Assembly (NCBI GenBank): GCA_002733995.1
Contig: NVXR01000004.1
Coordinates: 151,940-215,939, forward strand
Length of the DNA stretch: 64,000 nucleotides
Reading direction: 5' to 3'
Origin: Desulfotalea sp.
GTDB taxonomy: Bacteria > Desulfobacterota > Desulfobulbia > Desulfobulbales > Desulfocapsaceae
Numbering within the stretch: position 1 is the stretch's first letter; each line of letters opens with the position of its first letter. The position numbers and the translations under genes were made by a program. Shown one piece after another: positions 1-8,768 of the stretch. The notes beneath the pieces are model-generated. The model made no database searches and was not told the origin of the DNA. It was given only the letters and a program-made list of their open reading frames with translations.

Positions 1-651
1 TTGTTCATATACAGTATCTCCTACCACGTCGCCGAATCGTTTTCTGCCGTCAACTGTGGTAGTTCGTTGAGCAATATCGATTCTATCAGTAAGTTAAACT
101 TACTCTGCTATTATTGTTAGCTTTGACGCCTTTCCCTCGGAGTCTGCCAACTCTAGGAATATTGCTAAACAAGCGGCCACTACGGTGTGTTGATCTTTAA
201 ATATACGTCTGTCTATCATGGTGTAGCATAACTGTTTTTCCGCCTTGTGCTCAAGGTTTAAGCGCTGGATGTTTGACTCAACGGACTAATCTAAAGACTA
301 CAATTCATCGAAATAGATAATCTGTCTCTCTGTACGCTTATGTGTTTTCTGCCGTCTGTTTTCGGGCGTTACTAAGGTGCAGTGCAACAGACGGAAAATA
401 TCCCGAGGTTATTATATGTCTTTTGAGCGTGCGACTTACAGTACTAAAATGTGTGGTGACACTTTCGGTTCTTCCACTGACTGCTATACCTGCTTTATGA
501 AGTATCTAAATCTGGTATCTTGGTTCCGGCTTGTAAATAAAAATAGCCGCATAATGGCTAATCCAATAAGAAATTTGAATTAAGTTATAAATTGACAAAT
601 CTGGGCTCTACCCTGACTCGTTGGTTGACTCAACATTAGGTGAATAGGACA
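1..651. other. AT-rich non-coding or degenerate stretch
   Basis: I see no convincing gene here. A 55-codon frame beginning with ATG at 416 has a weak GAGG upstream but no recognisable product. The stretch carries a 13-bp direct repeat (GTTTTCTGCCGTC at 39-51 and 344-356). The second copy is part of a 9-bp inverted repeat (CCGTCTGTT at 352-360, AACAGACGG at 386-394). This could be a relic of a mobile element, but no transposase is visible. Confidence 0.4.
352..394. repeat. 9-bp inverted repeat with 25-nt loop
   Basis: CCGTCTGTT (352-360) and AACAGACGG (386-394) are perfectly complementary. An outer TTTTC and AAAA add weak extension. No U-tract follows on either strand, so it does not look like a terminator. 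It may be an element end or an operator. Confidence 0.4.
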
Positions 652-1074
652 ATGAGAATAATTAGTTTTGTGTTTAGTTTGGCGCTGTTGAGCATAGTGC
701 ATGGTTTTTGCTCAGAGGCCCATGCCTATGGGAATAATTTTTCATGTTCGTATGGTAAACGAGGAGCTTGCTTAGATTATGGAGATAAGGTTTGTTCTTC
801 CTCTTCTAAGTGTGTCAGCAGTGATGCAGTATGCTTTGATTCATATCAATGTGGTTACGGTGGTTTCGTCTGTAAATCGAAATTGGATGACCTTGCTGTT
901 GGATATGATCATTTGGTAAGTAATTTCAAAAATGTTGCTAGTGAGCGTGATGATCTAGTTGATGATTACAATAATCTGCTTCGTAAATACAAATCTAAAG
1001 TATCTGAATATGACGACTTTGAGAGTTGTGTTCGTTATGCGTCTACACTAGATGAGGCAAGGTATTGCTATTAG
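652..1074 (+). CDS. small cysteine-rich secreted protein with C-terminal coiled-coil-like segment
   Basis: I do not recognise this 140-residue protein. It has a clear Sec signal peptide: Arg near the N-terminus, a hydrophobic core, and a probable cleavage after SEAHA around residue 25. The next ~50 residues hold seven cysteines in a Ser/Tyr/Gly-rich context, suggesting a disulphide-stabilised extracytoplasmic domain. Residues ~80-120 are rich in Asp, Leu and Lys with heptad-like spacing, and two more cysteines lie near the C-terminus. The ATG at 652 is chosen over the in-frame GTG at 640 because AGGTGA sits 8 nt before it. Composition is more AT-rich than the housekeeping genes to the right, and no neighbour indicates a function. 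Confidence 0.6.
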   Translation: MRIISFVFSLALLSIVHGFCSEAHAYGNNFSCSYGKRGACLDYGDKVCSSSSKCVSSDAVCFDSYQCGYGGFVCKSKLDDLAVGYDHLVSNFKNVASERDDLVDDYNNLLRKYKSKVSEYDDFESCVRYASTLDEARYCY

Positions 1075-1466
1075 TATTATTTAACGTAGCAGATCATATA
1101 TGTTCCCTATGGGCAACAGAGAATAGACCAAGTTTTCCATGGAAATGAACGACTGCTTCATTTTCGAACATCTCAAAAATTGATACTACTTTCATCTTCT
1201 GATTGGCTGACGGGTGGTGTAACAATTACAACGTCACCTAAATGGGCGCGATTAGAGACGAAAAAAAGGATACTGAGTGTTGACTCGTAACTCAAGAGAA
1301 ATAGGGGCGGGCGATGATAGACAGAGTGTAAGTGGATAACACCGATTAGAGGCTTACCGTAGTCTTCTATATTGTATAGGTGGATTCAGTAATGTTTTTC
1401 GGTGTTGGCCTCTTTGGCCGTTTCCACATGTAAAAGAGGTGTGTTAAATTGTACTAAATTGGGCAT
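1075..1466. other. intergenic stretch without recognisable gene
   Basis: About 390 nt between the cysteine-rich protein gene and the terminator of the minus-strand tRNA-Leu. No open frame with a plausible start, no RNA gene and no strong repeat were seen. Confidence 0.5.
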
Positions 1467-1512
1467 AAAAAAAGCGGTTGAAAGAGGATCGTTAAATCTC
1501 CTCTCAACCGCT
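1467..1512 (-). terminator. rho-independent terminator after tRNA-Leu(TAA)
   Basis: Arms AGCGGTTGA-AGAGGA and TCCTCT-CAACCGCT (about 1473-1512) form a long stem. On the minus strand it is followed by a run of seven T (A run at 1467-1473). It lies directly downstream of the tRNA-Leu 3' end. Confidence 0.8.
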
Positions 1513-1519
1513 AATTCAT

Positions 1520-1608
1520 TGGTGCCTAGAGCGAGAATCGAACTCGCACGGGCGCTAAGGCCCACGAGATTTTAAGTCTCGGGTGTCTACCAATTCCACC
1601 ATCCAGGC
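1520..1608 (-). tRNA. tRNA-Leu (anticodon TAA)
   Basis: On the minus strand the gene starts GCCTGGATGG and ends TCTAGGCACCA, so CCA is encoded. The acceptor stem pairs over 7 bp with one G-U. The anticodon loop CTTAAAA sits between CGAGA and TCTCG, giving TAA (reads UUA). A long variable arm, expected for tRNA-Leu, explains the 89-nt length. It lies downstream of ybeY-pdxJ on the same strand and could be read from that operon or from its own promoter. Confidence 0.95.
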
Positions 1609-1736
1609 GACTGGTTGCTTTTACCATATGATTAATAACGTTGTCAATCCTCATCCGCAGTTAAATGCGATTATTTTCAGTAAAGGAAGAGAAAACAGTT
1701 ATTCGGTTGCAAGCCACCATGGTAATACAGTTATTT

Positions 1737-2936
1737 TTAGAGACTAGATTTTGCTGATGCAACAATTTTGAGCATATCTCTTACTGCTGTGTCAAGCCCC
1801 GTGAAGGCGGCCCTGGCGATGATTGCGTGGCCTATGGAGAGTTCTTCAATAGTTTCGAGAGCTGCAATGCGTGCTGTGGTCTGATAGTTGAGACCATGTC
1901 CAGCGTTGACTCTTAGCCCGAGTGAAACGGCATATTCTGCTGCCTCTTCAATGAGCTCAAATTCATGGAGTTGGTCTTGTTCTGAGAATGCATCGCAGTA
2001 TCTACCCGTGTGCAGTTCCACAAAAGTTGCACCAATTTCACTGGCTACGGCAATCTGCTCTTTGTCTGGATCGAGGAAAAGAGAGACTGGAATGAGACCT
2101 TTACCAAGTTTTTCTATGGTTTTAGCAATCTTTTTCTTTTGAGTTACGATGTCCAGGCCACCTTCGGTGGTCAGTTCCTGTCTTTTTTCCGGAACAAGTG
2201 TGACCAGATCCGGTTGAACTTCTAGGGCAATCTTTATGATGGCCTTATTGGCTCCCATCTCTAGGTTCATTTTTGTTTTGATCGTTTCCCGCAAAAGATA
2301 AACATCTCTATCCTGGATATGTCTACGGTCTTCACGCAGGTGTATTACTATTCCGGCTGCACCTGCAAGCTCACAAATTGCAGCTGCAGCGACGGGATCT
2401 GGTTCGGTGATTCCACGTGCCTGCCTGATGGTTGCAATGTGATCTACGTTGATTGCAAGATGATTCATCTGTTGTCCTCTTTTTTTGTTAAGTTTAGCAA
2501 GTATTTCTTGTTCTCTTGAAAACATAATTTTCTCATCACTTTTCGATCTTTCATGGTCAAAACCCTGAAGGTGGAGCATCCCATGAATTAAGAGCCAAGA
2601 GAGTCGTTGATGAAATGTATGGTTGAATTGGATCGCTTCCCGTGCGGCTGTTTCAAGGGATATTACTATGTCCCCCAGTTCTTTAACCGGAATTTGTGCA
2701 AGAGACGAAAGATCAGCCCCTTCTGAAAAAGGAAACGACAACACGTTAGTAGGTGTGTCTTTTTTTCTATAATTATTGTTTAGCTCGCGTATAAGACGAT
2801 CGTCAACCAGGACGATGCTTACGTCGTGATCAGGCACTGCGCACTCTTTCAGGAGCCAGTTGGATAGCCGTTCCAGTTTATGGAGTTGCAGGGGGTAATT
2901 GTCTATAGAGCACTGTGTTGTGATATGGGTTGGCAC
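1737..2936 (-). CDS. ybeY-pdxJ: YbeY-PdxJ fusion: endoribonuclease YbeY joined to pyridoxine 5'-phosphate synthase
   Basis: One 399-codon frame encodes two normally separate enzymes. Residues 1-156 are YbeY, the metal-dependent endoribonuclease for rRNA 3'-end maturation and ribosome quality control. The zinc-site motif HGMLHLQGFDH lies at ~118-128. Residues 157-399 are a full-length PdxJ, which condenses 1-deoxyxylulose 5-phosphate with 3-amino-1-hydroxyacetone phosphate to make pyridoxine 5'-phosphate. It starts MNHLAINVDH and keeps HLREDRRHI and HTGRY. There is no stop between them. The Met157 codon (2468-2466) is preceded by AGAGGA with 6 nt spacing, so free PdxJ could also be made. The start is GTG at 2936 with GAGGT 4 nt upstream, 11 nt after the phoH stop. 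Family roles are established; whether the cell makes the fusion, free PdxJ or both is open. Confidence 0.93.
   Translation of the reverse strand: MPTHITTQCSIDNYPLQLHKLERLSNWLLKECAVPDHDVSIVLVDDRLIRELNNNYRKKDTPTNVLSFPFSEGADLSSLAQIPVKELGDIVISLETAAREAIQFNHTFHQRLSWLLIHGMLHLQGFDHERSKSDEKIMFSREQEILAKLNKKRGQQMNHLAINVDHIATIRQARGITEPDPVAAAAICELAGAAGIVIHLREDRRHIQDRDVYLLRETIKTKMNLEMGANKAIIKIALEVQPDLVTLVPEKRQELTTEGGLDIVTQKKKIAKTIEKLGKGLIPVSLFLDPDKEQIAVASEIGATFVELHTGRYCDAFSEQDQLHEFELIEEAAEYAVSLGLRVNAGHGLNYQTTARIAALETIEELSIGHAIIARAAFTGLDTAVRDMLKIVASAKSSL
2469..2481 (-). promoter_or_regulatory. internal ribosome-binding site for PdxJ within the fusion
   Basis: Minus-strand AGAGGA followed by CAACAG and then ATG (Met157). 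It is a well-spaced Shine-Dalgarno sequence inside the last YbeY codons, at the exact domain boundary where a separate pdxJ gene would begin. Confidence 0.55.
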
Positions 2937-2947
2937 GCAGACCTCAG

Positions 2948-3904
2948 TTATTGATGTTCATAAGCTTTTATTATCTGCTGTACGAGGGGGTGGCGGATGA
3001 CATCCTGCTGGGAGAATGTACAAAAACCGATACCATCGATTGAAGATAATAATTTTTCAGCCTGTATTAAACCGGATTGCGTTTTGACAGGCAGGTCAAT
3101 CTGGGTAGTGTCTCCGGTAATAACGGCCATTGAATCAAAGCCAATGCGGGTAAGAAACATTTTCATCTGTTCCTTGGTCGTATTTTGGGCTTCATCCAAT
3201 ATAATAAAGGCGTTACTTAATGTTCTTCCCCTCATAAATGCAAGAGGGGCAATTTCAATGACCTCCTGTTCTAGCAAATCTGCAGCACGTTCGGGGCCAA
3301 GCAGGTCGTTTAGGGCATCATGGAGGGGACGGAGGTAAGGGTTTACCTTTTGTGCAAGGTCTCCCGGGAGAAAACCAAGTTTCTCTCCGGCTTCAACCGC
3401 TGGGCGGGTGAGGATAATGGACTTTACCTGTCCGGTTGCGAGGGCGGATACGGCCATGGTGACGGCAAGGTATGTTTTTCCTGTGCCGGCCGGGCCGTTG
3501 GCAAAGACGATATCATGCTTCCGAATGGCATCAATGTAGATTTTCTGGTTCTGGGTTTTTGGTGAAATAACACGATTTTGTGTCGTCACGTAGACCTTGT
3601 CGAGAAATATCTTTGCCAGTTTCGCCTTTGGTGTTGCTTGAAGAACTTTGAGGGCAAAGACAAAATCGGAACTGTAAACCGGGTGTCCTTTGCCTATAAG
3701 TTCGTAGAGCTGCTTGAGAAGATCAGCTACAAGATCAACATCGTGGGGCGGCCCGGTAATGCTGACGTTGTTGCTTCCGGTACTGATAGTGACACTCGTG
3801 CTTTTTTCCAGCGCCTGCAGGTTATGGTTAAGGGGACCATAAAGAAGGCAGGCGTGGTTGTTGTCGGAGAAGGTGAGGTCGCGATTAATAAAGTTTTGAT
3901 TCAT
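2948..3904 (-). CDS. phoH: PhoH-family ATPase
   Basis: A 318-residue cytoplasmic P-loop NTPase of the PhoH/PhoL type. An N-terminal KH-like region (~30-75) precedes the ATPase core, with Walker A GPAGTGKT at 137-144 and Walker B IILDEAQN at 234-241. In many bacteria phoH lies next to ybeY, and the family is linked to RNA metabolism; the exact role is not settled. Here it follows the DsbA-like gene by 9 nt and precedes ybeY-pdxJ by 11 nt, so the three probably form one operon. No strong Shine-Dalgarno precedes the ATG at 3904, so expression may depend on translational coupling. Confidence 0.93.
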   Translation of the reverse strand: MNQNFINRDLTFSDNNHACLLYGPLNHNLQALEKSTSVTISTGSNNVSITGPPHDVDLVADLLKQLYELIGKGHPVYSSDFVFALKVLQATPKAKLAKIFLDKVYVTTQNRVISPKTQNQKIYIDAIRKHDIVFANGPAGTGKTYLAVTMAVSALATGQVKSIILTRPAVEAGEKLGFLPGDLAQKVNPYLRPLHDALNDLLGPERAADLLEQEVIEIAPLAFMRGRTLSNAFIILDEAQNTTKEQMKMFLTRIGFDSMAVITGDTTQIDLPVKTQSGLIQAEKLLSSIDGIGFCTFSQQDVIRHPLVQQIIKAYEHQ

Positions 3905-3913
3905 GCGAGTACG

Positions 3914-4792
3914 TTACTTTTTCGCGAGTTTTTTCAACTCTTCATTAATGATATTTTGATAAGCCTGTGGGTTTCTTTGTTTTGGCCGTCTGCCGTTAAT
4001 AAACACGGTTGGGGTTCCGGTAACGCCGGCTTCTTTGGCATCGAGGATATCTTTTTCTACTTTGGCTAAAATTTCTTTGGATTGCATATCTGACTTAAAC
4101 TTTTTCATATCAAGTTTGAGCTTTTTAGCAATGTTATCAATCTTTTCAAGGGAAAGGTTCTTTTCCTTAAAGAGGAGATCGTGAAATTCCCAAAACTTGT
4201 TCTGTTCGTGAGCGGCCAGAGAGGCGTAGGCTGCCGGGCGAGCCATTTTATGAAAATTGAGAGGCATATTTTTCAGAACAATCTTTAAAGTCTTAGGATT
4301 GTTTTTCTTGATCTTGTCAATCAGAGGACCCATTTTACTGCAGAAGGGGCATTGGAAGTCTGTGAACAGGGTCAAGGTGACAGGGGCGTCGGCGGGGCCT
4401 TCGAATGGAGAATCTTTGGTATTTATAGTGTGCACAAAGGCGACGTTAACTGTTTGGAATAGGTTCGTGGCATTATCAATGAGGTATAGTTTTTCACCTT
4501 GGGGAGCAATATCTATAGAGGAGACGGTACTGTTAACTGGAATAGCACCTTGCAATTCACCCGCCGTGTTAAAAATTTTAACCTGGGCTTTGTCGGTGAG
4601 CAGATATACAAGTTTGCCATCGAGGGAGTGAACCATATCCAGAGTCTTAGATCCTGTTGACCACTGGTTGACAACGCTCCATTCAACGAGCTTGTCTTTG
4701 CCGCTTTCCCCTATGCCTGCCTGGGCCTGGGTGGCAATTGCGAGGGAGAGGACACATCCTGTAAACATCTTTGAATAATTCATAGATCTCAT
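3914..4792 (-). CDS. exported DsbA-like thioredoxin-fold protein with extra N-terminal domain
   Basis: The protein has 292 residues, with a signal peptide (cleavage near TQAQA-G, residues ~20-26). Residues ~135-292 form a DsbA/Fernandez-type thioredoxin fold with a CPFC active site (Cys148, Cys151) and the cis-proline segment GTPTVFING. It probably oxidises or isomerises disulphides in periplasmic proteins. Residues ~35-120 resemble two short beta-propeller-like repeats (patterns such as DGKLVYLLTDKAQVKIF and QGEKLYLIDN), which is not standard for DsbA. The ATG at 4792 has no clear Shine-Dalgarno; Met4 at 4783 is an alternative. It is the first gene of the phoH operon. The enzyme class is well supported, the substrate unknown. 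Confidence 0.85.
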   Translation of the reverse strand: MRSMNYSKMFTGCVLSLAIATQAQAGIGESGKDKLVEWSVVNQWSTGSKTLDMVHSLDGKLVYLLTDKAQVKIFNTAGELQGAIPVNSTVSSIDIAPQGEKLYLIDNATNLFQTVNVAFVHTINTKDSPFEGPADAPVTLTLFTDFQCPFCSKMGPLIDKIKKNNPKTLKIVLKNMPLNFHKMARPAAYASLAAHEQNKFWEFHDLLFKEKNLSLEKIDNIAKKLKLDMKKFKSDMQSKEILAKVEKDILDAKEAGVTGTPTVFINGRRPKQRNPQAYQNIINEELKKLAKK

Positions 4793-5129
4793 TTGTGATA
4801 AATTAGTCTTTAAAGTGAAACATCACTTCTTGTAATCATGCCACAACAATAGCCACTCTAAACTGTTTTAGCAAGAATGGTAGAATCGTGAAAAATAGGT
4901 AGGCTTTAAAAAAACAAACGGAAATGAAAATAAGACTGGCGAAGAAAGAAACAAGGTGATATAAGTCTTTTTTTTAGTGGCTGGCAACGTAAAGTACGAT
5001 TACATACTTGACGACTTGATAGTTGTGAATTATCTAGTACCGTCTTAGTGGGTGTGATTATATTTTAAAATGCTAGTTTTTGATTTGGACCAGTTTAGCA
5101 GATGGTTTATCTCGAAAGTAAGAATTGAT
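4793..5129. other. divergent intergenic region
   Basis: 337 nt between the minus-strand dsbA-like gene and the plus-strand tRNA-Leu. It should hold promoters in both directions. The only candidate I can name is on the plus strand at 5008-5036. No gene or clear hairpin is visible. Confidence 0.5.
5008..5036 (+). promoter_or_regulatory. possible sigma-70-type promoter upstream of tRNA-Leu(TAG)
   Basis: TTGACG at 5008-5013, a 17-nt spacer, then TATCTA at 5031-5036. The -35 is good and the -10 is poor. It would give a leader of about 85 nt before the tRNA. Confidence 0.3.
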
Positions 5130-5214
<85 letters not shown>

Positions 5215-5373
5215 TTTTTTATACTAGCACTAAAAACCCACCTGTGATAAATCTCCAATTCAAACATACCAAGTATTCCAGATTTTCCTCAGCGCCTCCT
5301 TGTCAAAAGGGATAACGGTGTTATTGAGTGGATCAGGTGGATATTCTAATTTTAATAAAAGGAAGGTACATCG

Positions 5374-6720
5374 ATGGATGTAAAAGTCGAAGAAATCAGC
5401 GCTCTTACAAAGAAAATCACTGTAACAATCCCCTCTGAGGCTGTTCAGTCATTGCTGAACAAAGCTTATGATAAATTGAAAAAAGATGTAAAAATGAAGG
5501 GGTTTCGACGTGGTAAGGTTCCTCGTGCTGTAATTGTTAAAAGTTACAAAGGTCAGGTAGAAGGAGAAACTGGTGAGACTCTGGTTCAGGAAAACTATTT
5601 TACTGCTGTAGAGAAAGAGAACATTGATCCAATTGTACATCCTGATATTAAAGAAGTGAATTATAATGAAGACGGCTCTTTTACCTTTGTAGCTGAAGTT
5701 GATATTCGCCCAGAATTTGAACTTGGTCAGTACAAGGGTCTTGAAATAGAAAAAGAAGAAGTTTTGGTTACCGATGAAGAGATTCAGCTTGAGCTGAACG
5801 TTTTGCAAAAACAGAACGCTCCTCTTCAGGAAGTTACAGATAGAGTTGTAAAGAATGAAGATGTCGTTGTGGTAGACTTTCAAGGATACCATGATGGCGT
5901 GGCGATGGAACAGGTCAAAAACGAAGATTATTCAGTCGATGTTGGCTCCGGTAATATGGGCGCTGATTTTGAAGGAAAATTGGTTGGTATGAAGGTGGGT
6001 GAGGACGCTAATCACGAGGTTGACTTTCCAGAAACCCATCCAAATCCGATGTTTAAAGGTAAGAAAATAGAGTTCCGTATCAACGTTAAGAAAATTCAGG
6101 AACGTGTACTTGCCGATTTTGATGATGAGTTCGCAAAAGATGTAGGCAGCGGTGTCGATACCTTGGACGCCCTCAAGGCTTCTATTAAGGAAAATCTCAC
6201 CAAGCAGCGTGATGAAGCTGCTCAAGGTGTGCTGACCGATAGAATGATGCAAAAACTACTTGAAAATCATACCTTTGAGGTACCTAAGAGACTTGTTGCT
6301 TTTGAAGTAGAGCAGATGATCAAACAGACCGAAAAGCAATTTGAGCAGGGTGGTATGAGTCTTGAAGCCGCTGGCCTCAGCAAGGAAACACTTGCAACGC
6401 AGAATGAGCCTGTAGCTGAAAAGAGAGTTCGTGGTGATTTTATCTTAAAGAAAATCGCAGAAGTGGAAGAAGTCAAAGTTGTAGACGAAGATATGGAGCG
6501 AGGCTTTAAGCGTATTGGCGATCAGTACAATATGCCTGTCGATAAGGTAAAAGAGTACTTCCAGAACCGTGATGATCTTCTCCCATTCATGAATGAGCTT
6601 CTCAATGAAAAGATTCTTGCTTGGTTAAGAGATCAAGCTGTTTTTGTTGATGTGGTTAAGGTTACTGAGGATCCAGAAGAAACAAAAAAAACCGCTGATG
6701 TAGAGACAGAGGACAAATAA
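5374..6720 (+). CDS. tig: trigger factor, ribosome-associated chaperone and prolyl isomerase
   Basis: A 448-residue cytoplasmic chaperone that binds at the ribosomal exit tunnel and shields nascent chains. The N-terminal ribosome-binding domain carries the signature GFRRGKVP at 43-50. An FKBP-type peptidyl-prolyl isomerase domain follows at roughly 150-245, then the long helical C-terminal chaperone arms with an acidic tail. Length matches the family (E. coli 432). AGGAAGG precedes the ATG at 5374. It is followed by clpP, clpX and lon, the usual tig-clpP-clpX-lon order. Confidence 0.97.
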   Translation: MDVKVEEISALTKKITVTIPSEAVQSLLNKAYDKLKKDVKMKGFRRGKVPRAVIVKSYKGQVEGETGETLVQENYFTAVEKENIDPIVHPDIKEVNYNEDGSFTFVAEVDIRPEFELGQYKGLEIEKEEVLVTDEEIQLELNVLQKQNAPLQEVTDRVVKNEDVVVVDFQGYHDGVAMEQVKNEDYSVDVGSGNMGADFEGKLVGMKVGEDANHEVDFPETHPNPMFKGKKIEFRINVKKIQERVLADFDDEFAKDVGSGVDTLDALKASIKENLTKQRDEAAQGVLTDRMMQKLLENHTFEVPKRLVAFEVEQMIKQTEKQFEQGGMSLEAAGLSKETLATQNEPVAEKRVRGDFILKKIAEVEEVKVVDEDMERGFKRIGDQYNMPVDKVKEYFQNRDDLLPFMNELLNEKILAWLRDQAVFVDVVKVTEDPEETKKTADVETEDK

Positions 6721-6737
6721 GCAGCTAAAAGCTGATG

Positions 6738-6754
6738 GAGATGCCTTGCATCTC
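6738..6754 (+). other. small hairpin after tig
   Basis: GAGATGC-CTT-GCATCTC forms a perfect 7-bp stem. No T-run follows, so it is probably an mRNA 3'-end or processing structure rather than a full terminator. A second, shorter repeat, CAGCT-AAA-AGCTG, lies at 6722-6734. Confidence 0.4.
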
Positions 6755-6773
6755 AACCTATACGTCTTATAAT
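6746..6773 (+). promoter_or_regulatory. candidate promoter for clpP-clpX
   Basis: A perfect TATAAT at 6768-6773 lies 16 nt after a weak TTGCAT (6746-6751). It would give a leader of about 105 nt before clpP, containing the 8-bp inverted repeat at 6830-6862. Confidence 0.4.
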
Positions 6774-6829
6774 GGGCATGTGTGAATTTGAGTTTAGCAT
6801 ATACCTAGAAATAGCGAGTTTAATAATAA

Positions 6830-6862
6830 CGACTGCATCTGGTTTAGTACCTTTTGCAGTCG
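6830..6862 (+). repeat. 8-bp inverted repeat in the clpP leader
   Basis: CGACTGCA (6830-6837) and TGCAGTCG (6855-6862) enclose a 17-nt loop, 24 nt before the clpP start. It could be an operator or an mRNA stem; no known factor is recognised. Confidence 0.45.
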
Positions 6863-6885
6863 AACCGTTTTAAGGAGAGTGGTTT

Positions 6886-7488
6886 ATGAATCTTGTGCCG
6901 ATGGTGGTTGAACAGAGTCCTCGGGGAGAGCGTGCTTATGATATTTATTCACGCCTTTTAAAGGAGCGCATTATTTTTCTTGGCTCCGCAGTAAATGATG
7001 ATGTTGCGAACGTCATTGTTGCTCAGCTGCTGTTTCTCGAAGCGGATAACCCTGAAAGAGACATCACTTTTTATATTAATTCGCCCGGTGGATCTGTCAC
7101 AGCTGGAATGGCTATATACGATACCATGCAATATGTGAAATCTGATATTGCTACACTTTGTATGGGACAGGCCGCGTCAATGGGTGCATTTTTACTCGCA
7201 GCGGGAACCGATGGTAAACGATACTCTTTACCAAATGCTCGGATTATGATACATCAGCCTATGGGGGGATTCCAAGGTCAGGCAACTGATATTGATATTC
7301 AGGCCAAAGAGATCCTACGGATGAAGAGTGATCTTAATAGATTACTTGCCCATCATACGAAAAAAACAGTGAAAAGAATAACAGCTGACACTGAACGTGA
7401 TTATTTTATGAGTGGTGCAGAAGCTCAAAAATACGGTTTAATTGATAAAGTGCTCACAAATCGAGAAGAACTGGCTGAGGAAAAATAG
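6886..7488 (+). CDS. clpP: ATP-dependent Clp protease proteolytic subunit
   Basis: A 200-residue serine peptidase that forms the 14-subunit chamber degrading proteins delivered by ClpX (or ClpA). The catalytic triad is visible: Ser98 in GQAASMGA, His123 in MIHQP, Asp172 in TERDYFMS. The oxyanion-strand motif NSPGGSV is at ~65-71. Only a very short N-terminal extension is present. AAGGAGAG precedes the ATG. The stop TAG abuts the clpX ATG directly, so the two subunits of the same protease are translationally coupled. Confidence 0.97.
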   Translation: MNLVPMVVEQSPRGERAYDIYSRLLKERIIFLGSAVNDDVANVIVAQLLFLEADNPERDITFYINSPGGSVTAGMAIYDTMQYVKSDIATLCMGQAASMGAFLLAAGTDGKRYSLPNARIMIHQPMGGFQGQATDIDIQAKEILRMKSDLNRLLAHHTKKTVKRITADTERDYFMSGAEAQKYGLIDKVLTNREELAEEK

Positions 7489-8757
7489 ATGGATGATGTA
7501 AACGACAATGGACCTGACTGTAATTGCTCTTTTTGTGGAAAAAATCAGGACGAAGTTGAAAAGCTCATTGCAGGGCCGGATGTGTTTATCTGTGATGAAT
7601 GCATTGAACTGTGCAATGAGATAGTTCTGGAAAAAGAGGGCACTGAAGACGGTGCAGAAGTCGAAGAAGAGAAGCTCACCTTAAAGCCCATTGAAATTAA
7701 CCAACATTTGGATGATTATGTCATTGGACAGGATTTCGCTAAAAAGGTTCTGGCTGTTGCTGTGCACAATCATTACAAAAGAATCGACGCTCCGGTAGGG
7801 GGTGATTCTGTTGAGTTGCAAAAATCGAATATAATATTGATTGGGCCAACGGGATCGGGGAAGACTCTTGTAGCGCAGACACTTGCTCGAATTCTCAATG
7901 TACCTTTTTGCATGGCAGATGCCACAACACTCACCGAGGCAGGTTATGTTGGTGAAGATGTTGAAAATATATTGGTAAGCCTTCTTCAGGCCGCCGACTA
8001 TGATCTTGAGAAGGCCCAGCGTGGTATTATCTATATTGATGAAATTGATAAGATTGCCAAAAAGTCCGATAGCCCGTCTCTTACTCGGGATGTATCCGGT
8101 GAGGGAGTGCAACAGGCTCTTTTAAAAATAATCGAAGGTACCGTTGCATCTATTCCTCCCAAGGGTGGACGAAAGCATCCTCAGCAGGAACTCGTGCAGA
8201 TGGACACCACCAATATACTCTTTATTGTTGGTGGGGCTTTTGTTGGTTTGGACAAGGTTGTGAGCAGACGACACGGTGCTAAATCAATAGGCTTTGGTGC
8301 AAAAGTAACCGGTGATGAAAAAAAGGAAATCGGCGAATTGCTACGGCTAGTTCAGCCCGAAGATCTGCTTAAATTTGGCTTGATTCCTGAGCTTGTTGGA
8401 CGACTTCCTGTTATTGCTACCATGGAAGAACTCATGGAAGAGGATCTGATCCGCATTCTTAAAGAACCTAAAAATGCCCTTATCAAGCAGTATCAGAAAC
8501 TTTTCGAGTTTGACGGTGTTAGTCTTAGATTTACCGAAGGTGCACTTTCCGCAATTGCTCAAAAAGCACTTACGAGAAAATCCGGTGCTAGGGGATTGCG
8601 TTCTGTTATGGAATCCGCAATGCTCGATGTAATGTACGATTTACCATCCAAGGAAAATGTACAGGAATGTGTTATTAGTGAGCAGGTGATAACTGAGGGT
8701 GATTATCCGGTTATCTTGTACCACAGTAAGGGTAAAGATCAGTTGAAAACCGCTTAG
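7489..8757 (+). CDS. clpX: ClpX, AAA+ unfoldase subunit of ClpXP
   Basis: A 422-residue hexameric AAA+ ATPase that recognises, unfolds and threads substrates into ClpP. The N-terminal zinc-binding domain has paired cysteines CSFC (13-16) and CDEC (35-38). Walker A GPTGSGKT is at 119-126 and Walker B IIYIDEID at ~180-187. The conserved LVGRLPV and the C-terminal small domain with KSGARGLRS are present. The start codon immediately follows the clpP stop codon, so coexpression is expected. Confidence 0.97.
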   Translation: MDDVNDNGPDCNCSFCGKNQDEVEKLIAGPDVFICDECIELCNEIVLEKEGTEDGAEVEEEKLTLKPIEINQHLDDYVIGQDFAKKVLAVAVHNHYKRIDAPVGGDSVELQKSNIILIGPTGSGKTLVAQTLARILNVPFCMADATTLTEAGYVGEDVENILVSLLQAADYDLEKAQRGIIYIDEIDKIAKKSDSPSLTRDVSGEGVQQALLKIIEGTVASIPPKGGRKHPQQELVQMDTTNILFIVGGAFVGLDKVVSRRHGAKSIGFGAKVTGDEKKEIGELLRLVQPEDLLKFGLIPELVGRLPVIATMEELMEEDLIRILKEPKNALIKQYQKLFEFDGVSLRFTEGALSAIAQKALTRKSGARGLRSVMESAMLDVMYDLPSKENVQECVISEQVITEGDYPVILYHSKGKDQLKTA

Positions 8758-8768
8758 CCCTCATTGAT

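Noticed and set aside
377..583. 68-codon plus-strand frame near the left edge
   Set aside because: Weak ribosome-binding site, no recognisable domain and random-looking composition; not enough to call a gene.
1520..1608. tRNA-Leu as an integration (att) site for the left accessory segment
   Set aside because: No integrase gene and no duplicate of the tRNA 3' end can be seen in the window, and a normal terminator directly follows the tRNA.
5449..5892. 147-codon minus-strand open frame inside tig
   Set aside because: Fully within a well-supported trigger factor gene; the product is Phe/Asn/Ile-rich and unlike any protein family.
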